From Ceratopteris richardii (taxonomy: Eukaryota > Streptophyta > Polypodiopsida > Polypodiales > Pteridaceae), in contig CM035417.1 in the NCBI GenBank assembly GCA_020310875.1, positions 111,897,452 to 111,961,451 of the forward strand: DNA of 64,000 nucleotides, given 5' to 3'. How positions within the stretch are numbered: the stretch's first letter is position 1; every line of letters starts with the position of its first letter. Positions 34,954 to 46,706 of the stretch are shown here, piece by piece. A program made the translations under genes and the position numbers. Below the pieces are notes generated by a model. It saw only the letters and a list, made by a program, of their open reading frames with translations. It was not told the DNA's origin and ran no database searches.

Positions 34954-35928
34954 TGTTGAAGCAAGCAAACACAAATTTTATATGAATTAATGATTTTAGA
35001 CTAATGTTGGATGGTCTTGTACGTGGATCACTACTTTAGAAGCTTTAGAATTTGTGGCTTATATGTATTACTCACTTAAAGTAGGAAAGTTGTTCAAAAG
35101 CTAAGGAGAGTTATTTTTAGGGTGCATGTAAAGAGACAGTTAGAGATTCACGAATTTGAGGCTTTACATGTGTTTTATAAACACCCAAAGCATGGAATAT
35201 GATGTAGAAGGCATGGAGAAGCTTGCTCAACCTCTGTACATGAGTTTTGTACTCAATACAAGTCATTCTTGAAGAGTTTTGTATCTTCTACCTGTGCCGC
35301 AGCTCTATATGTGAAAATCCAAAATTGTTTTGCTCGGTTCTCCCTGTGTATTTATCCAAATTTAGTTTTGTAACTTGATATAGGTAGCTTCAACAGTCTA
35401 CTTGAAATCTGTCAAGTTTCATTGCATTTGGTGCAGTCATTTGTGCGCTATGATCAAAATACTACATGCTGCTATAAACTATCAAATTAGGGGATCTAGA
35501 CTTTTGTGCTTTGTTTGCATCTATGCTTCTCCTTGATTACTGAACCAAATCTTGTGTTCTTATATTCATTAAAAATCACTATGTGTCTACTATGCATGGT
35601 GCAAATTTCATGATCATTGGAGATATAGTTTCAGATTTATGATCTCTGCAACAAAGCATGTTTTCTCTGCAGCACTTGTTAGAGATGTCCCTCATACCTA
35701 TATCTTCGAAGAGTCATATCTGGGTGCTCCAATGTCCATTTCTCATTGGAAAGCTATTAATGTCTATTATTTCTATCTAAAACAGTTTTGAAATACTCTT
35801 TATATTTTTGAAGTTATGGCTTCTACAAGTTAGAGAGGTTCTCTATTTGTCTCACCAAATTTTCAGAGAATAACCTGTGAGGTTCATCTAGCTTTCTGTT
35901 GCACTTGGAGTTGTTTCAAACTCCTTCA
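34954..35928 (+). repeat. Copia J 3' LTR
   Basis: About 975 bp, with the same start and end as the 5' LTR and two short deletions relative to it. Flanking bases are CCAAT at 30397-30401 and CCATG at 35929-35933, an imperfect candidate target-site duplication. Confidence 0.92.
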
Positions 35929-37550
35929 CCATGAAACAAAGCCAGCTTTCTACCATTTGTGCTCCTTAATGGAGAGGTTGTACTGTTTCGAGTAGGTTAA
36001 CCATGCCAACCATGGAGATTCCTATAAAGAAAAGTCAAGAGGGAGATCAAAAGATGGAGTAAATGTACACTTAGCCCTAAACCAGGCTTTCCAAAATCTG
36101 CAAACCAGAGTGCTGCCAACCAGGGAAATAGGTTGAGGGAAGACAATTATATCCCACATTTGGATTTTAAACCAAGCCTTATAATTTGATAAAAAAAACT
36201 TTCCACAATTTCTCTTAATCTTCACAACCCATATATCATTACCGTTCAGACTTCTGAGCATCCATTTGGAAGCCACGTTCTCAGCCATCTTCAAAGGGAT
36301 GAGGATCCCAAGACCACCTTGATCTTTGGGAAGGCAAAAATATCCCAAGCAACCGTTGTCACTTTCCTGTTAACATTATTTCCTCCTCAAAGAAATCTTC
36401 TAGTTAGAGAGATAGCTTGACCAATCTGTTTCTTAGAAGGAGACTAACAAGATAGAAAGAAAAAAAGTTTAGGCAATACATAGTGATTCACAACAAAACA
36501 TCTATGGGCCAGGGAGTTGTTGACATCATACGAAAAGAAAAGGTGCTTTTTAGATTTATCCAAAACCCAGTCCCACCATTGAACAAAAGGCACGTTGAAA
36601 CCCATTGGTATACGAAGCAAACAAAAACTTTCCCCATCCTTAAGAATATTGCATCTCAAAGTGGCAGCACTTTCAAGCAGAACATTATTAGAAGATTTAA
36701 AGCATGTTTTACTATGATTCACTTTAGAGCCACTAGCAAGACATAACAGACTCAAGTAGTCAAGAAAATGTTTTTGCAGACAGAGAATCTGCACTAATCA
36801 CACTATTCATTTCATCAGCAAACATCTGCAGGGCAAGGGGGGAGGGGGAGTTAGGGATGGAGATACCTTTCACCAACCCATTGTGTAGAGCATCCTTAAC
36901 TAAACAACCCAGGGCATCACTAGTTATGGCAAAGAGGAGAGGAGCTAATGGGCAGCCTTGCCTTATGGACCTATGAAGCTTGAAGGGCTATGAAAGGTGA
37001 CCATTAATAGCTATTCTCGAGGAGGCATTACCAAATAGGGTGTTGACAAATTTGATGAATTTCCTCCCAAACCTAATATCATGCATGAAATCCCATTCAA
37101 TTCTATCATAGGCTTTGCCAAAGTCTATTTTGAAAAAAACAGTGTTGACCATCCTCTTTGGCAAAATCCATTCCTTCCCAATGGGAGATGATAGCATCTA
37201 AAATGTACCTACCTTGAAAAAATCCTTTTTGCTTAGGTAAAATGAAGAACTTCATCAAGGGGCTAATCCTTCTGGCCAAGGCAGAGGCTAAAATTTTATA
37301 TATTGAGTTTAAGCATGTAATCGATCTCGAATTGTTGAGATCATCTTTTTCACCTCTCTTGTGAATGAGTTTAATAACCCGTGAGTTGATGTGGCCAGAG
37401 AGATATCCTTTACTAGAAGCCTCTTCCCACACAGGAAGGAGAAAGGGAGTGAGAAAGTCCTTCAACATAATAAAAAACTCGAAAATGTTGAGGACATGGT
37501 CAAATGCCACCTTATACATCAAGTACAATCCATGCTAGCATCCAGTACCT
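35929..37550 (-). mobile_element. LINE K, family beta, main piece
   Basis: Minus-strand L1 related to LINEs B and M. From high to low coordinates: RT blocks (LKDFLTPFLLPVWEEASSKG, VIKLIHKRGEKDDLNN, QKGFFQGRYILDAI at 37200-37520; FKIDFGKAYDRIEWDF near 37100; SDALGCLV near 36910; the FADE-like catalytic site near 36820), thumb with LPKDQGGLGIL near 36320, then ESPWLAWLTY near 36020 and SIKEHK near 35960. Several changes of frame make it a pseudogene. Endonuclease and ORF1 are missing at the 5' side, and the 3' UTR is missing beyond 30363. Confidence 0.85.
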
Positions 37551-38218
37551 TGTCAATCCCCACGGCTCGAATTTGATGTCAAACTATGCAATGGCAAGGG
37601 ATGTTTGGATTGGATCAACAACCCATATTGTGCTCCACCAAGAGGACCCCCTATATTTGCATACATGGTATCAACAATAAGATATCGGTCACAAAAGCTC
37701 AAGAATGTACCTAATGTGGTCGCCAAGATGTGTATGAAGATATTCAAACTTATGACAGTCATTTTTAAAACATTCAAAAATTTGAAGGCCCCATACATCT
37801 CAGATCTGAGCTTCAATGAAGGAAACTATGGCCTAGTTTATGATATGAGCAAGACTCCATAAGTCAACACCATCTACGCATGACATGCACAAATTAAATA
37901 CATGCTTTCTTGCTACAAATAGACATTTGAAGAGATGTCCTCAACTGGATTCTAGGAATATCAATAAAAAAATATAATTCCATGACTAACACATCTTTCA
38001 CATCTTTCTCTTTGCAGTAGAACAAGCTTTGCATGCCGACTGACTATGTATGCCAAATCTGGACATTCCAAGTTCTGTGGATTGGGAAAGTCTAATGACG
38101 ATTTAGCATGCAGTCTTCTCCTCCAAGAACATGATCTAGGAGCACATCTAGTCCAGCATTACATATCACACCGTCCACAACGAGGCGCTGTCAGGGACTA
38201 CACACATGAGAGAGCAGG
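37551..38218 (+). other. Unassigned stretch, probable 3' internal part of a decayed gypsy element
   Basis: There is one modest open frame at 37605-37862 (MDWINNPYCAPPRGPPIFAY) with no recognised domain. The end of the stretch (CGCTGTCAGGGACTACA near 38183) resembles the bases just upstream of the gypsy I polypurine tract, and an LTR-like sequence follows. I therefore infer retroelement 3' internal DNA. Confidence 0.4.
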
Positions 38219-38800
38219 GTATTGGCAGCCAAGGAAGCAACTTAGGTGGTCTAACACAGAAAGGGAGCTTAAGACAAATGTTCCAAAGGTGGCAAGGGTA
38301 GAGAGAGGGCCAAGGAGGATCGTGCCGACAAGGAAGCCAATGTAGTTCTTGAAATTAGGCCAACCAAAAGTTTGAAGACAAGTCCCTTTAAAATAGTGAT
38401 TCTTATCACTACAACCCATTGTAAATCCTTTTTTCAATAAGCCAAAATCCATTCTGTACAAGCTGAGGAGTCCTCAAGCTTAAGGAGTAGTAGACGTCGT
38501 ACATATCAATTTTCATGATTTTTGGAGCTCATTTGAGCCTCCAAATTAGCTTAGCAACCTATTTTTTAACTAGGTAGGACACTAGATTTGAAGAGTGCCA
38601 CAACTAGGAAAGAAACTATAAAAGGTGCTAGATATATCACTTTTGAGCTTCGATTTTTTTATGAAACTTTATATGTGGAGCACATAAATAAAAGATTCCA
38701 TGATTCATCTCATTGTATTTCATTGTATGTGTTTGTGTATGTGTGTGCATGGTGGAGTGCTTCTCATTTGCACACTTATTTGAAGGCGTTTGATCTCTTC
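38219..38800 (+). repeat. Diverged LTR-like sequence related to the gypsy I LTR
   Basis: Shared landmarks in the same order as in the gypsy I LTR are CCATTGTAAAT near 38420, GGAGTCCTCAAGCTT, TCAATTTTCATGATTTTTGGA, ACTAGGTAGGACACTAG near 38570, AACTATAAAAG near 38617 and a TG-rich stretch near 38720. A solo or orphan LTR of a sister family, clearly older than gypsy I. Its end is not defined. Confidence 0.65.
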
Positions 38801-38989
38801 CATAAAAGTACATGCTTTGTTATGTGTCCACAAAATATTCATGATTGTATATGTAGAATTTGGTTGATACCTACACAACCGAAGATTCACGATTGATGTC
38901 CATAAATTATTTAGCCTTGTATGTGTAAGCTTTGGTTTGTTATTTTCTGGTTAGTAAATTGAACATGTACAACGTGGATCATGTCAATA

Positions 38990-39270
38990 AATTCCTTTGA
39001 GTCATATATATCGGCTCAAGTATTTGTTTTTGGTAACAAGAGTCATAGTAGTTGATTTTACATGTGTGTACTTTGGTTGTTGTCTTCATACCTTTTTTGA
39101 TTGGTTGCATATTTGTACACCTTTGTGGATTCCCATTAGATGGATTGAACCATGTGTAGAACTAGTTGCTGTTTTCGGTGTACAAAGTTAGAATAATTGA
39201 TTTTATTTGAGTTGAGAATGTTTTTTCTATGTGAGTTTGAGGTTCATACTATGTGCTCTATGTTTCAAGG
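38990..39270. repeat. Repeat R, copy 1
   Basis: Matches 57790-58018 in order (ACATGTGTGTACTTTGG, TGTCTTCATACCTTTT, GGATTCCCATTAGATGGATT, GAACCATGTGTAGAACTA, GAGTTTGAGGTTCATACTATGTG), with substitutions and small gaps. It lies downstream of the diverged gypsy LTR and may be part of the same old element. No coding. Confidence 0.75.
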
Positions 39271-39485
39271 AATTTGTATAATTTTTTTTTCACATAATAG
39301 ATTTTTTATTCTTTTGATAAAAATCATGTTTAATGAAGATTTTTCATGTTGTTCACTACGATAGCATCTTGAGCAGCTATTAACATGAACACAAGACATG
39401 ATTTAATGTATGTTCAAATTTTTTATTAACCATTGAATTATAATTAATATGTATGTTAAAAGATTTTTTCATATTCTCTTTATAG

Positions 39486-39630
39486 AAGGCATGCAATTTT
39501 TTTTTCTTAAATGGAGGTTCAGCCGAGCCTACTCCTCTAGGCTTTAACTTTGAAATTGCAACTATAACCGTAAGGGCATAGTACTCATGGGACCCCCTAT
39601 TCTTGTGGGATAAAAGGCATGTAATTTTTT
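39486..39630 (-). mobile_element. Very short 5'-truncated LINE tail with target-site duplications
   Basis: Bases 39503-39613 reverse-complement to a degraded alpha-type LINE 3' UTR (GGGGGTCCCATGAG, then AAAGCCTAGAGGAGTAGGCT) ending in a T run on the plus strand. It is flanked by AAGGCATGCAATTTTTT (39486-39502) and AAGGCATGTAATTTTTT (39614-39630), 16 of 17 identical. That is the footprint of L1-type integration. Confidence 0.8.
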
Positions 39631-39922
39631 GGAAAATTGTCAAAAATGGACACTTAAGTGTCGTGTTTTGGTACCAAACTAGTGTTAAGTTATTTGACTC
39701 ATATGAAGGCATAAAAATGGATGATTTCTATATGGCCTTGTGATGTTGTAAGGGCAAGGCACTTGCTATAGAAGATGCCAAAGGAAATGAGAAAGCGAAA
39801 TTTGGAGAGGGGGATGGAGACTCAAGAGACGCTCTTCGAGCCATGGACGATCGTAATATTTGATATAGAAGGTTCACTTCCAAGCCTTTTTAGGAGCAAT
39901 CTTCTATTTGGGAAGCAAAAGC

Positions 39923-39937
39923 AAAAACAAGTTGTCT
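39923..39937. repeat. LINE M target-site duplication, left copy
   Basis: AAAAACAAGTTGTCT, repeated exactly at 45627-45641 after the LINE's poly-A. The A's may partly belong to the tail, so the certain part is CAAGTTGTCT. Confidence 0.88.
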
Positions 39938-40110
39938 AATCGCTCTCCGAGAACCTTGCGGGATGAGCTAGGGTTTTGTGGTGTCTCTGCCTCTCTGCGA
40001 GTCCCTCCCCTCAATCGGGAGGGTACTCGTCTGCCTTCGCTCTTCTCCCTCGTGTGGGGGGGGGCAGCTCTGCCTTCCTCGGTTCTTCTACCTCATCCGC
40101 TTGGTGTTGC

Positions 40111-41723
40111 ATGGCACTCTTCGAAGCCTTGCACAATGGAATCTCAGTGTTGGATGCTCCGCTGAAAGTGGGCTCTGAGATGAATGCTTCGGCTCTACCT
40201 AGCCCCTCGAATGGAGTTCCGCAGGTAAGCTCTTTCAACCACATTAGGATAAGTGATTCAACCAAGGTCGATGCCTCTACTAGCAACCATTATGCTCGAC
40301 CTGTACCTGGTATTCGTTCTCCTCACAAGACATATGCTAACTCCATTAAACAAACAGGTATGCTCTTATCATCCCCTTTCATTTCTGACAGCTGCATTAA
40401 GACACCTTGTAATGGCAATGAGCTTGGTAAGGAGAAAGCCGAATGCTCCGAGAACCCTCATACTCTGTATGTCGATGATATCCCTAGTGAAGATGAAGAA
40501 GACACCTTCATAATAGACAGGACGTCTCTAGATAGCTGGCAAGAGCATCTGTTAGGGAGGGTTGTCATTGGGCTCTTTCATGGCCCTAGACCCCCTCATG
40601 AAGTCCTTAAAGCTTGGATAAAGTCGCATTGGGAAACTAGGGGGTTAATGGTAAAGCATATCCAATATTGCCCTAACAATTTCTATCTGTTTTTTTTTGA
40701 AGAGGCGAACAGCGCGCTGCATGTCATCAGCGAAGCTCAATGTCTTATTAGGAATACTCCCATTTCTTTTTTCAAATGGCATATAGGTTTTAACCCTAAG
40801 GGCCCAAAGCCTACTAAGATCCCCGTGTGGGTAGAATTTCCAGAACTGCCCATAGACTTTTATCCTTGGATTGAACATCTTGGAATATGATTGGTAGAGT
40901 TTTGGGTCAAAAATCCAAAAATAGCATTATTAACACTAAATGGGATCCTCAGGTGCTAATAGAAGTTGACGTGTCCAAAGAAATCAAGACCCAAATAGTG
41001 ATTAAAGACTCCCAAGGGAAGAAACTGCACACTGAAAAGCTCATGTACTGTAACCTTCCTAACGCTTGTTATAACTGCTACAAGCAGGGCCACCTAATTC
41101 GGGATTGTCCCCTCATCCTAACTCGGAATGAGAATAGTAACCAAGTTAAACAGGAAAACCCCTCAGCTCCTGGTAATAGTCCTAATGTGTCGGGGAAAAA
41201 AACAGATGCAAAATCCAAGAAAAAAAATTTTAAGTCGGATAACCCATATGATATCTTGTTAGAGGACATCTCAAACCCTTTTGATGACAAAGACATTTCT
41301 GGTGGTTCTTCTAATGATGTAGATGAGGATGAAAATGCCAATCCCAACAATGCTGTCGCAGGTATTTCTAAAACCGCTCAGTTAGCTAAAGTCAATGATG
41401 GCTCTTCAATAAGTTGGAAAAAAGTTGGAAGAAAAAACAAGGTCCTCCAAGAACAAGATTGTCTTAAAGTCAACCCTTGCTTCTCCCAACAGGTAAATGA
41501 TGTGCCCCCTCCATCCATGGAGAATTTCGATCAAGAACTCGATGCCAATGATCAGGACTCAATAAATTGTATGGATGAGGAAGGGGAGCACTGTGAAATT
41601 GTGCCCATGTCTCAAGATCTGGACACCTTCAATGATCACTCTAAAGCAAGTAAGCCTAAAAGGAAAGAAACTATCAGGTTGTCCACCTCAGCTCCCAAGC
41701 CGACTAAGAATAGTCATAAATAA
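40111..41723 (+). pseudogene. LINE M ORF1 (RNA-binding protein), one frameshift
   Basis: The start at 40111 (MALFEALHNG) is preferred over the upstream in-frame ATG at 39976, because LINE H aligns from here and the 45 residues upstream are UTR-like. A DUF4283-like domain (about 40520-40870: WQEHLLGRVVIGLFHGPRPP through FPELPIDFYPWIEHLG) is followed near 40870-40887 by loss of about one base relative to LINE H. The frame then resumes (MIGRVLGQKS), with CCHC knuckle CYNCYKQGHLIRDC near 41070-41110 and a 200-residue acidic, Asn/Ser-rich tail ending HK at 41723. It would bind LINE RNA in cis. Confidence 0.9.
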
Positions 41724-41735
41724 GTTCTTTTTCTG

Positions 41736-44700
41736 ATGTTTGACTTAAAAATTCTTACATTAAATGTTAAAGGGCTGAGTGATGTAGTCAGGCCCAAAAT
41801 GTTAAATTGTTGGCTTAAACTTTTGCCCAACATGCCTGATATTCTTTGCTTGCAGGAAGTCAAGATCGGAGGGCATTCTCTGCTTAGGCACCTTAACATT
41901 GTGGCCTCCAACTTCACTTGGTACCACACCAGCCACCCCAGTGGTAAAGGTGGTGCCGTGATTGGGTTGTCTAATTCTATTTTCCATGCCTTTATGGATG
42001 TCTCTTACAGTAGCTCCCACCAATGGTGTGTTGTCAAGCTGGGGGCTCCGTTTAATTGTTCTATCATTTCGGTTTATGCCTCTAACCTTTGCTCTGAAAG
42101 AAAAACTTGCTGGGAAGAGTTGTGTATTTTTGACAGTCCTGTCATCTTTGTTGGGGATTTTAATATGGTCATTTCTCCCCAGGATAGATGGGAAAGAAAA
42201 GGTAACTGTATCTTTCGCACTGAAAAACAGTCTTGGTTCAACTTATACAATCATCTCGACCTCTCTGACGTTTCTGGGAACTCGGGGTTCTCCTGGTCTA
42301 ATAAACAAGGGGGGGATAACTATAGATCGGCTAGACTAGATAGATGCTATGCTAGTACTGAATTCACTCAGGGGTGTTGGGATATAAGCAGCAAAATTGA
42401 CCATTCCTTGCTTGTTTCGGATCACAAACCCCTTTGTCTGACCTTTAGGAAAGGCAATCCTAATTATAGGTCTGGTCGGCCCCACATTGACTATAGTTTG
42501 GTCAAGATCCCTAGTATCCTGTCTCGTACTAAGGAAATTATTACCTTTTATTTCAAGAGTGATAGTTCCCCTACTCTAGCTTGGAATCATGTTGTGTCTG
42601 AAATCCAAAAGCTTTTCACCACTTATAGGAAGCATGCCTTGGAGTTGAGGACTCAGATGAGGCTCTCGCTTATGAATCAGTTGAACTCCCTAGATGTTAA
42701 CTCTCAAGAGTATATTGATTGCTCTGTGAGGATGTGTAAAGAGAGGTATCTGGAAGCTAGGAACTCCCTTGCTATTTCAAGAGAGTTTTGGAGTGAGAAC
42801 ATGGATCAAAACAACAAACATATGTTTTCTCTCATGAAAAAAATGAAAGTGAGGGACTTTGTCCCCCCTATTAAGAAAAAAGATGGAAGTGTCACCTCCA
42901 ATATTGAGGAGACCTTATAGGAGGCCAAGTGCTTCTTTATGGATGTTTTCTCTGTTTCTCCCAAGTGGGGGGAGGACATTCAGATGGCTGGAGATACTAT
43001 TGCCATGAAAAGGAAAAAAATGATTCCTCAGAGCCTAGTTCCCATTTTGGACCTGCCCCTCACTGCCGGTGAGATCAAAGAAACCATCAATAAATTCAAT
43101 CCCTATCAATTTCCTAGTTTGGATGGCTTGCCTAATGAATTCTTTATCATTCTTAAGGATTTTCTCACTCCTTACATTCTCTTCATATGGGAAGAGGTTT
43201 CTAGTAAAGGATTTCTCCCTTGTACCATTAACAGTGGGGTTATCAAGCTTATTAATAAGAGAGGTCCCAAAGATGACCTTAACAACTGGAGGCCCATCAC
43301 CTGCTTAAACACCGTATACAAAATTTTTGCTTCTACTCTGGCTAGGAGACTTAGCCCCTTGATGAACCATCTCATTCTCCCTGAAAAAAAAGGGTTTATA
43401 AAAGGTAGATTCAACTTGATGCTATCATATCCCTTTGGGAAGGTATGGACTTTGCTAGAGACTCTGGTCAAGACTACTACTTCTTTAAAATTGATTTTGA
43501 CAAAGCTTATGACAGGATTGAGTGGGACTTCATCTTGCAGTCTCTCCATGACTTAGGCTTAGGAAGGAGGTTTATTAAGTATGTGAGTACTCTTTTTGGA
43601 AATGCCTTTTTCTAGAGTTTCTGTTAATGGGCATATGTCTGAACCCTTCAAGTTGGCTAGATCTATAAGACAAGGCTGCCCTTTGGCCCCCCTTTTATTT
43701 GCCATAGCTAGTGATGCTTTGGGTTGGCTTGTGAAGGATGCTCTATCTGATGGTAATATTGAAGGTGTTAACATTCCTAACTCTCCCGCCCCTCTCTGTC
43801 TTCAGATGTTCGCTGATGATACCAATGTTGTCTTAAAAGATGATCCCCACTCCCTTACCAAGTTCATGGAGTGTCTTGACATTTTTTGTTTGGCCAGTGG
43901 CTCTAGAGTCAACCACAAAAAAACAGGTTTTAAGGCTTCTAACAATGTTATACCTGACGTTATTACTCAACTTGGTTGTAGTCTTATAAAAGACGGGGAG
44001 ATCTTTAGGCTTCTTGGGATCCCCATGGGGTTTAATGTCTCTTTTGCTCAAAGGTGGGATTGGGTGTGTGACAAATTCAAAAAGGGGATGGCTCTCTGGT
44101 ATGATGCTAACAACTCCCTTCCCCATCGAACTTTTATCCTTAACCATTTTTTAATGCCTAAACTTGTTTATTTTCTTTCTTGTTGGACTCCTTCCAAAAA
44201 GCAACTCAATCAGGTGATCTCTTTGGCCAAAAGGTTCTTATGGGGAGGTTCGGCTAACAGAAAGAGAGTTGCTAAAGTTTCTTGGGATATTTGTTGCCTT
44301 GATAAAGAAAAAGGGGGCTTGGGTATAAGGTGCCCTCAGAAAATGGCTGACACTCTGGCTGCTAAATGGATTCTCAGAAGTATTGGTAACACTGAGATAT
44401 GGTCTACTCTTATTCAAAGGTCTATCAACAAATTCTTCTTGAAAAATTATAGGTCATGGAATAACCTTAACCTTTGGGACATTATTACTTGCCCTCACCC
44501 CATTTCCCCTGTTGGGAGCCCTCTGATCTGCAGGTTCTGGAATGCCTGGTTTAAAGCTAAAAGTGTTTTCTTCCCTACTGACAGCTTGTCTGCTATGGCT
44601 AAATTCTACTTGCAGGAATCGCCCTGGCTGGGATGGTTGTCTCATTGGAACAATGGGAACATTACTATTAAGGAACATAAATGTCACAGGAAATATGGCT

Positions 44701-45537
44701 TCAAATCTTGGAAGAATTTCTTGTCGAATGGGAAGGTAATGACTGATAATGACCTGGCCAATATGACTAATGCCTCTGTTGCCTGCGTGCAAGTTTTGCT
44801 GGCCCACAAGGATCTGCTGGATGATCAATTGACCCGGTGCAACTGGAAGGAATTAAAACTTTCTGATGTGGCTGAATCCATTAACAAAAACTTCAAGAAG
44901 AAGAAAGCCTCGATGGAGGGCATCACTCTCAAATTGAACAAGTTGTGGAATCTGAATTGGTCCTCAGCTCAATGGTCATATAGGTTTAAATCTTTGTGGG
45001 CTTACCCTGACAACAACAAACAGTCTTTTCTTCAGTGGTTGATCATACACCAAGGTCTTTGGGTGGGCCCTAGAGTCAGGAAAATATTATTGATGGTGGT
45101 AAATGTGCATTTGTGGCAGGGTGGAGGATGTTTATCACCTCTTCTTTGATTGTGCTCATGCTAAGCCTTACTGGAAACATGTTGACAACTTTCTTCATAC
45201 TTCTAAAGCCCCCAAGCTACAGAGAATGGATGCTTTGATTGGCTGCTGCAAAAACATGGATATTCTATTGTGGAACACCTGGCGGGGACACATCTTGTGG
45301 GCCATATGGTTAAGTAGAAATAATCAGGTATTTGGCCATGTGAGGAAGAATTTCCTTATACCCCTCCATTACTCTCTGAGAAGAGTGTCTATTAATTGTA
45401 CCAAGTGTATTACCGAACCCTCTTTGCCCCCTCATGAACTCCACTGTATTCTTGCAGCTTACCATTACACAAGATGGAAGGCCATGTTGAGCCAGTTGTA
45501 TTCCAATCTTAGGTTTGCCATGGTGGCATCACTGTGA
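41736..45537 (+). pseudogene. LINE M ORF2 (endonuclease, reverse transcriptase, zinc domain), nearly intact
   Basis: The APE endonuclease starts at ATG 41736 (ILTLNVKGL), with the catalytic LQEVK near 41855, GDFNMV near 42160 and SDHKPL near 42420. RT carries SLDGLPNEFF (about 43120), GVIKLINKRGPKDDLNNW (43240), KKGFIKGR (43390), RQGCPLAPLLFAIASDALGW (43670-43730), the catalytic FADDTNVV (43810) and GIPMGFN (44025). The thumb continues to EKGGLGIR (44310), and a zinc module of the form CxxCGxVEDxxHLFFDC lies at 45100-45150. Lesions: TAG at 42918-42920, a one-base loss near 43412 with compensation near 43605, and a one-base loss near 45085. No RNase H. Confidence 0.92.
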
Positions 45538-45626
45538 TTCCATGAGTCTTTGGTGCTCCTGCCCCTGCACAAATGTAACTTACCTTGTTAATTTATATTT
45601 TCCTGTTTTCTCAAAAAAAAAAGAAA

Positions 45627-45641
45627 AAAAACAAGTTGTCT
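45627..45641. repeat. LINE M target-site duplication, right copy
   Basis: AAAAACAAGTTGTCT, identical to 39923-39937. Confidence 0.88.
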
Positions 45642-46083
45642 GAACGTTAATGGAGAATGTCGAGTTGTCGACCATCTCTCCCAAGTCCTGACTCCCGAGG
45701 GCCGAGTCCCAAGTTCCACCTATGCAGATATGATCATGTGGCCGGGATTAGTTCACATTGCTCAATGAGATAAACCATTTCGGGCTCCGTTCATATGATA
45801 TGATCGTATCATTGATTCGTATGGCATGTGGTCCGAGGACAGCTTGCTGTTTTGGGGCCCTGTGAGCGAAGCTGACTAGTCGGGCTTCAAGCCTTCATGC
45901 CCTGAGCTGTGCTCGGGAATTTTATCGCTGGACGGTCACTGACCCTATTTACAGCTTTTGCGACTTCCTGCGAGCTTCTCTACTGGACCTCTGTTCTCGT
46001 ACGAAGACGGCGGCATGGCCGCATGATGTAACCTGCGTAGGTAGACAGAAGCTGCTTCAGCTCTCCAGTCAAAACCCTAGGGC

Positions 46084-46093
46084 CTATATATTT
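46084..46093 (+). promoter_or_regulatory. TATA box of a possible host promoter
   Basis: CTATATATTT in G/C-balanced DNA. Pyrimidine-rich leader sequence begins about 30 bases downstream, which is normal plant spacing. Confidence 0.45.
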
Positions 46094-46492
46094 CAGCTGA
46101 TTCTTTCCGCAGATTAGCTCGCAAACCAGCTTTTGCAGTCCTCTGAGGACATTCTGCTCACGTCTGACGTACCTTTCTCCTTTAAGCTTTCATCTGCTCT
46201 GGGGGTTTTCCCGTCTGGCACATACGTTTCTTTGTGTTCATGGCGAATCGCGATATCTGTAGACAGACGCCAGCAGCGGAGGTGCGGAGGCTATGGCAAG
46301 GAGGAAGTTAAAGATTTAGCGGATCGAGAACGCCACTACGCGGCAGGTGATCTTCTCCGTTCGCTCTAGGGCCCAGGGGACTTCTCAAGAAAGAGCACGA
46401 TCTGTCTGTTGTGTGCAGTGCGATGCCGAGGTCGCCAATGGCCATCATCATTTTCTCCCGTAAGGAAAGCCATTCCAGTTTGCAAGCCCCAG

Positions 46493-46646
46493 GTACTCTC
46501 TTCCTTCTTATTTTTCTGTTCTGCTTGCTTCTTTTCTCTCTTGTACTCGTATCGCAGAAACAGAAACATGTACTCTCTTCCTTCTTATTTTTCTGTTCTG
46601 CTTGCTTCTTTTCTCTCTTGTACTCGTATCGCAGAAACAGAAACAT
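46493..46646 (+). repeat. 77-bp tandem duplication of an intron-like segment
   Basis: Two exact units, 46493-46569 and 46570-46646. Each starts GTACTCTC, runs through a pyrimidine-rich tract, reaches GTATCGCAG and ends AAACAGAAACAT. GT followed by a polypyrimidine tract and CAG is the form of a small intron of about 64 bases, with the 12-base remainder acting as exon. Splicing here is inference. Confidence 0.75.
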
Positions 46647-46655
46647 GGCCTCTCT

Positions 46656-46706
46656 TTCTCTCTCTCTCTCACACACACACACAAAAGCACGCGCACACAC
46701 ACAGAC
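46656..46706. repeat. Compound CT/CA microsatellite
   Basis: A (TC)n run of about ten units followed by an (AC)n run interrupted by AAAAGCACGCG. A further (TC)n run lies at 46765-46781. Confidence 0.85.

Larger units (their letters stand above)
30402..35928 (+). mobile_element. Copia J: Ty1/copia element with both LTRs
   Basis: A fossil about 5.5 kb long, inserted in LINE K. Parts: 5' LTR (30402-31387), a decayed methionine-tRNA-type primer site, gag with a CCHC knuckle, a stub of protease, the integrase core, RT and RNase H, polypurine tract, and 3' LTR (34954-35928). The region between protease and integrase core is deleted, so it is internally shortened as well as broken. LTRs differ at roughly 8% of sites by eye. 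That is about 3 My at a grass-like rate or nearer 18 My at a slow conifer-like rate; both rates are assumptions. Confidence 0.92.
39938..45630 (+). mobile_element. LINE M, family beta, full-length structure
   Basis: A complete L1-type layout of 5.7 kb: 5' UTR, ORF1 (40111-41723), a 12-base gap, ORF2 (41736-45537), 3' UTR and an A-rich tail, flanked by an exact 15-bp target-site duplication. It carries about five coding lesions in all, few for a plant LINE, so it is among the youngest LINEs here. It serves as the reference for reading LINEs B, H and K. Confidence 0.93.

Noticed and set aside
37605-37862. Open frame MDWINNPYCAPPRGPPIFAY as a host gene
   Set aside because: Short, no domain recognised, and it lies just upstream of a decayed gypsy LTR, so retroelement 3' DNA is the simpler reading.
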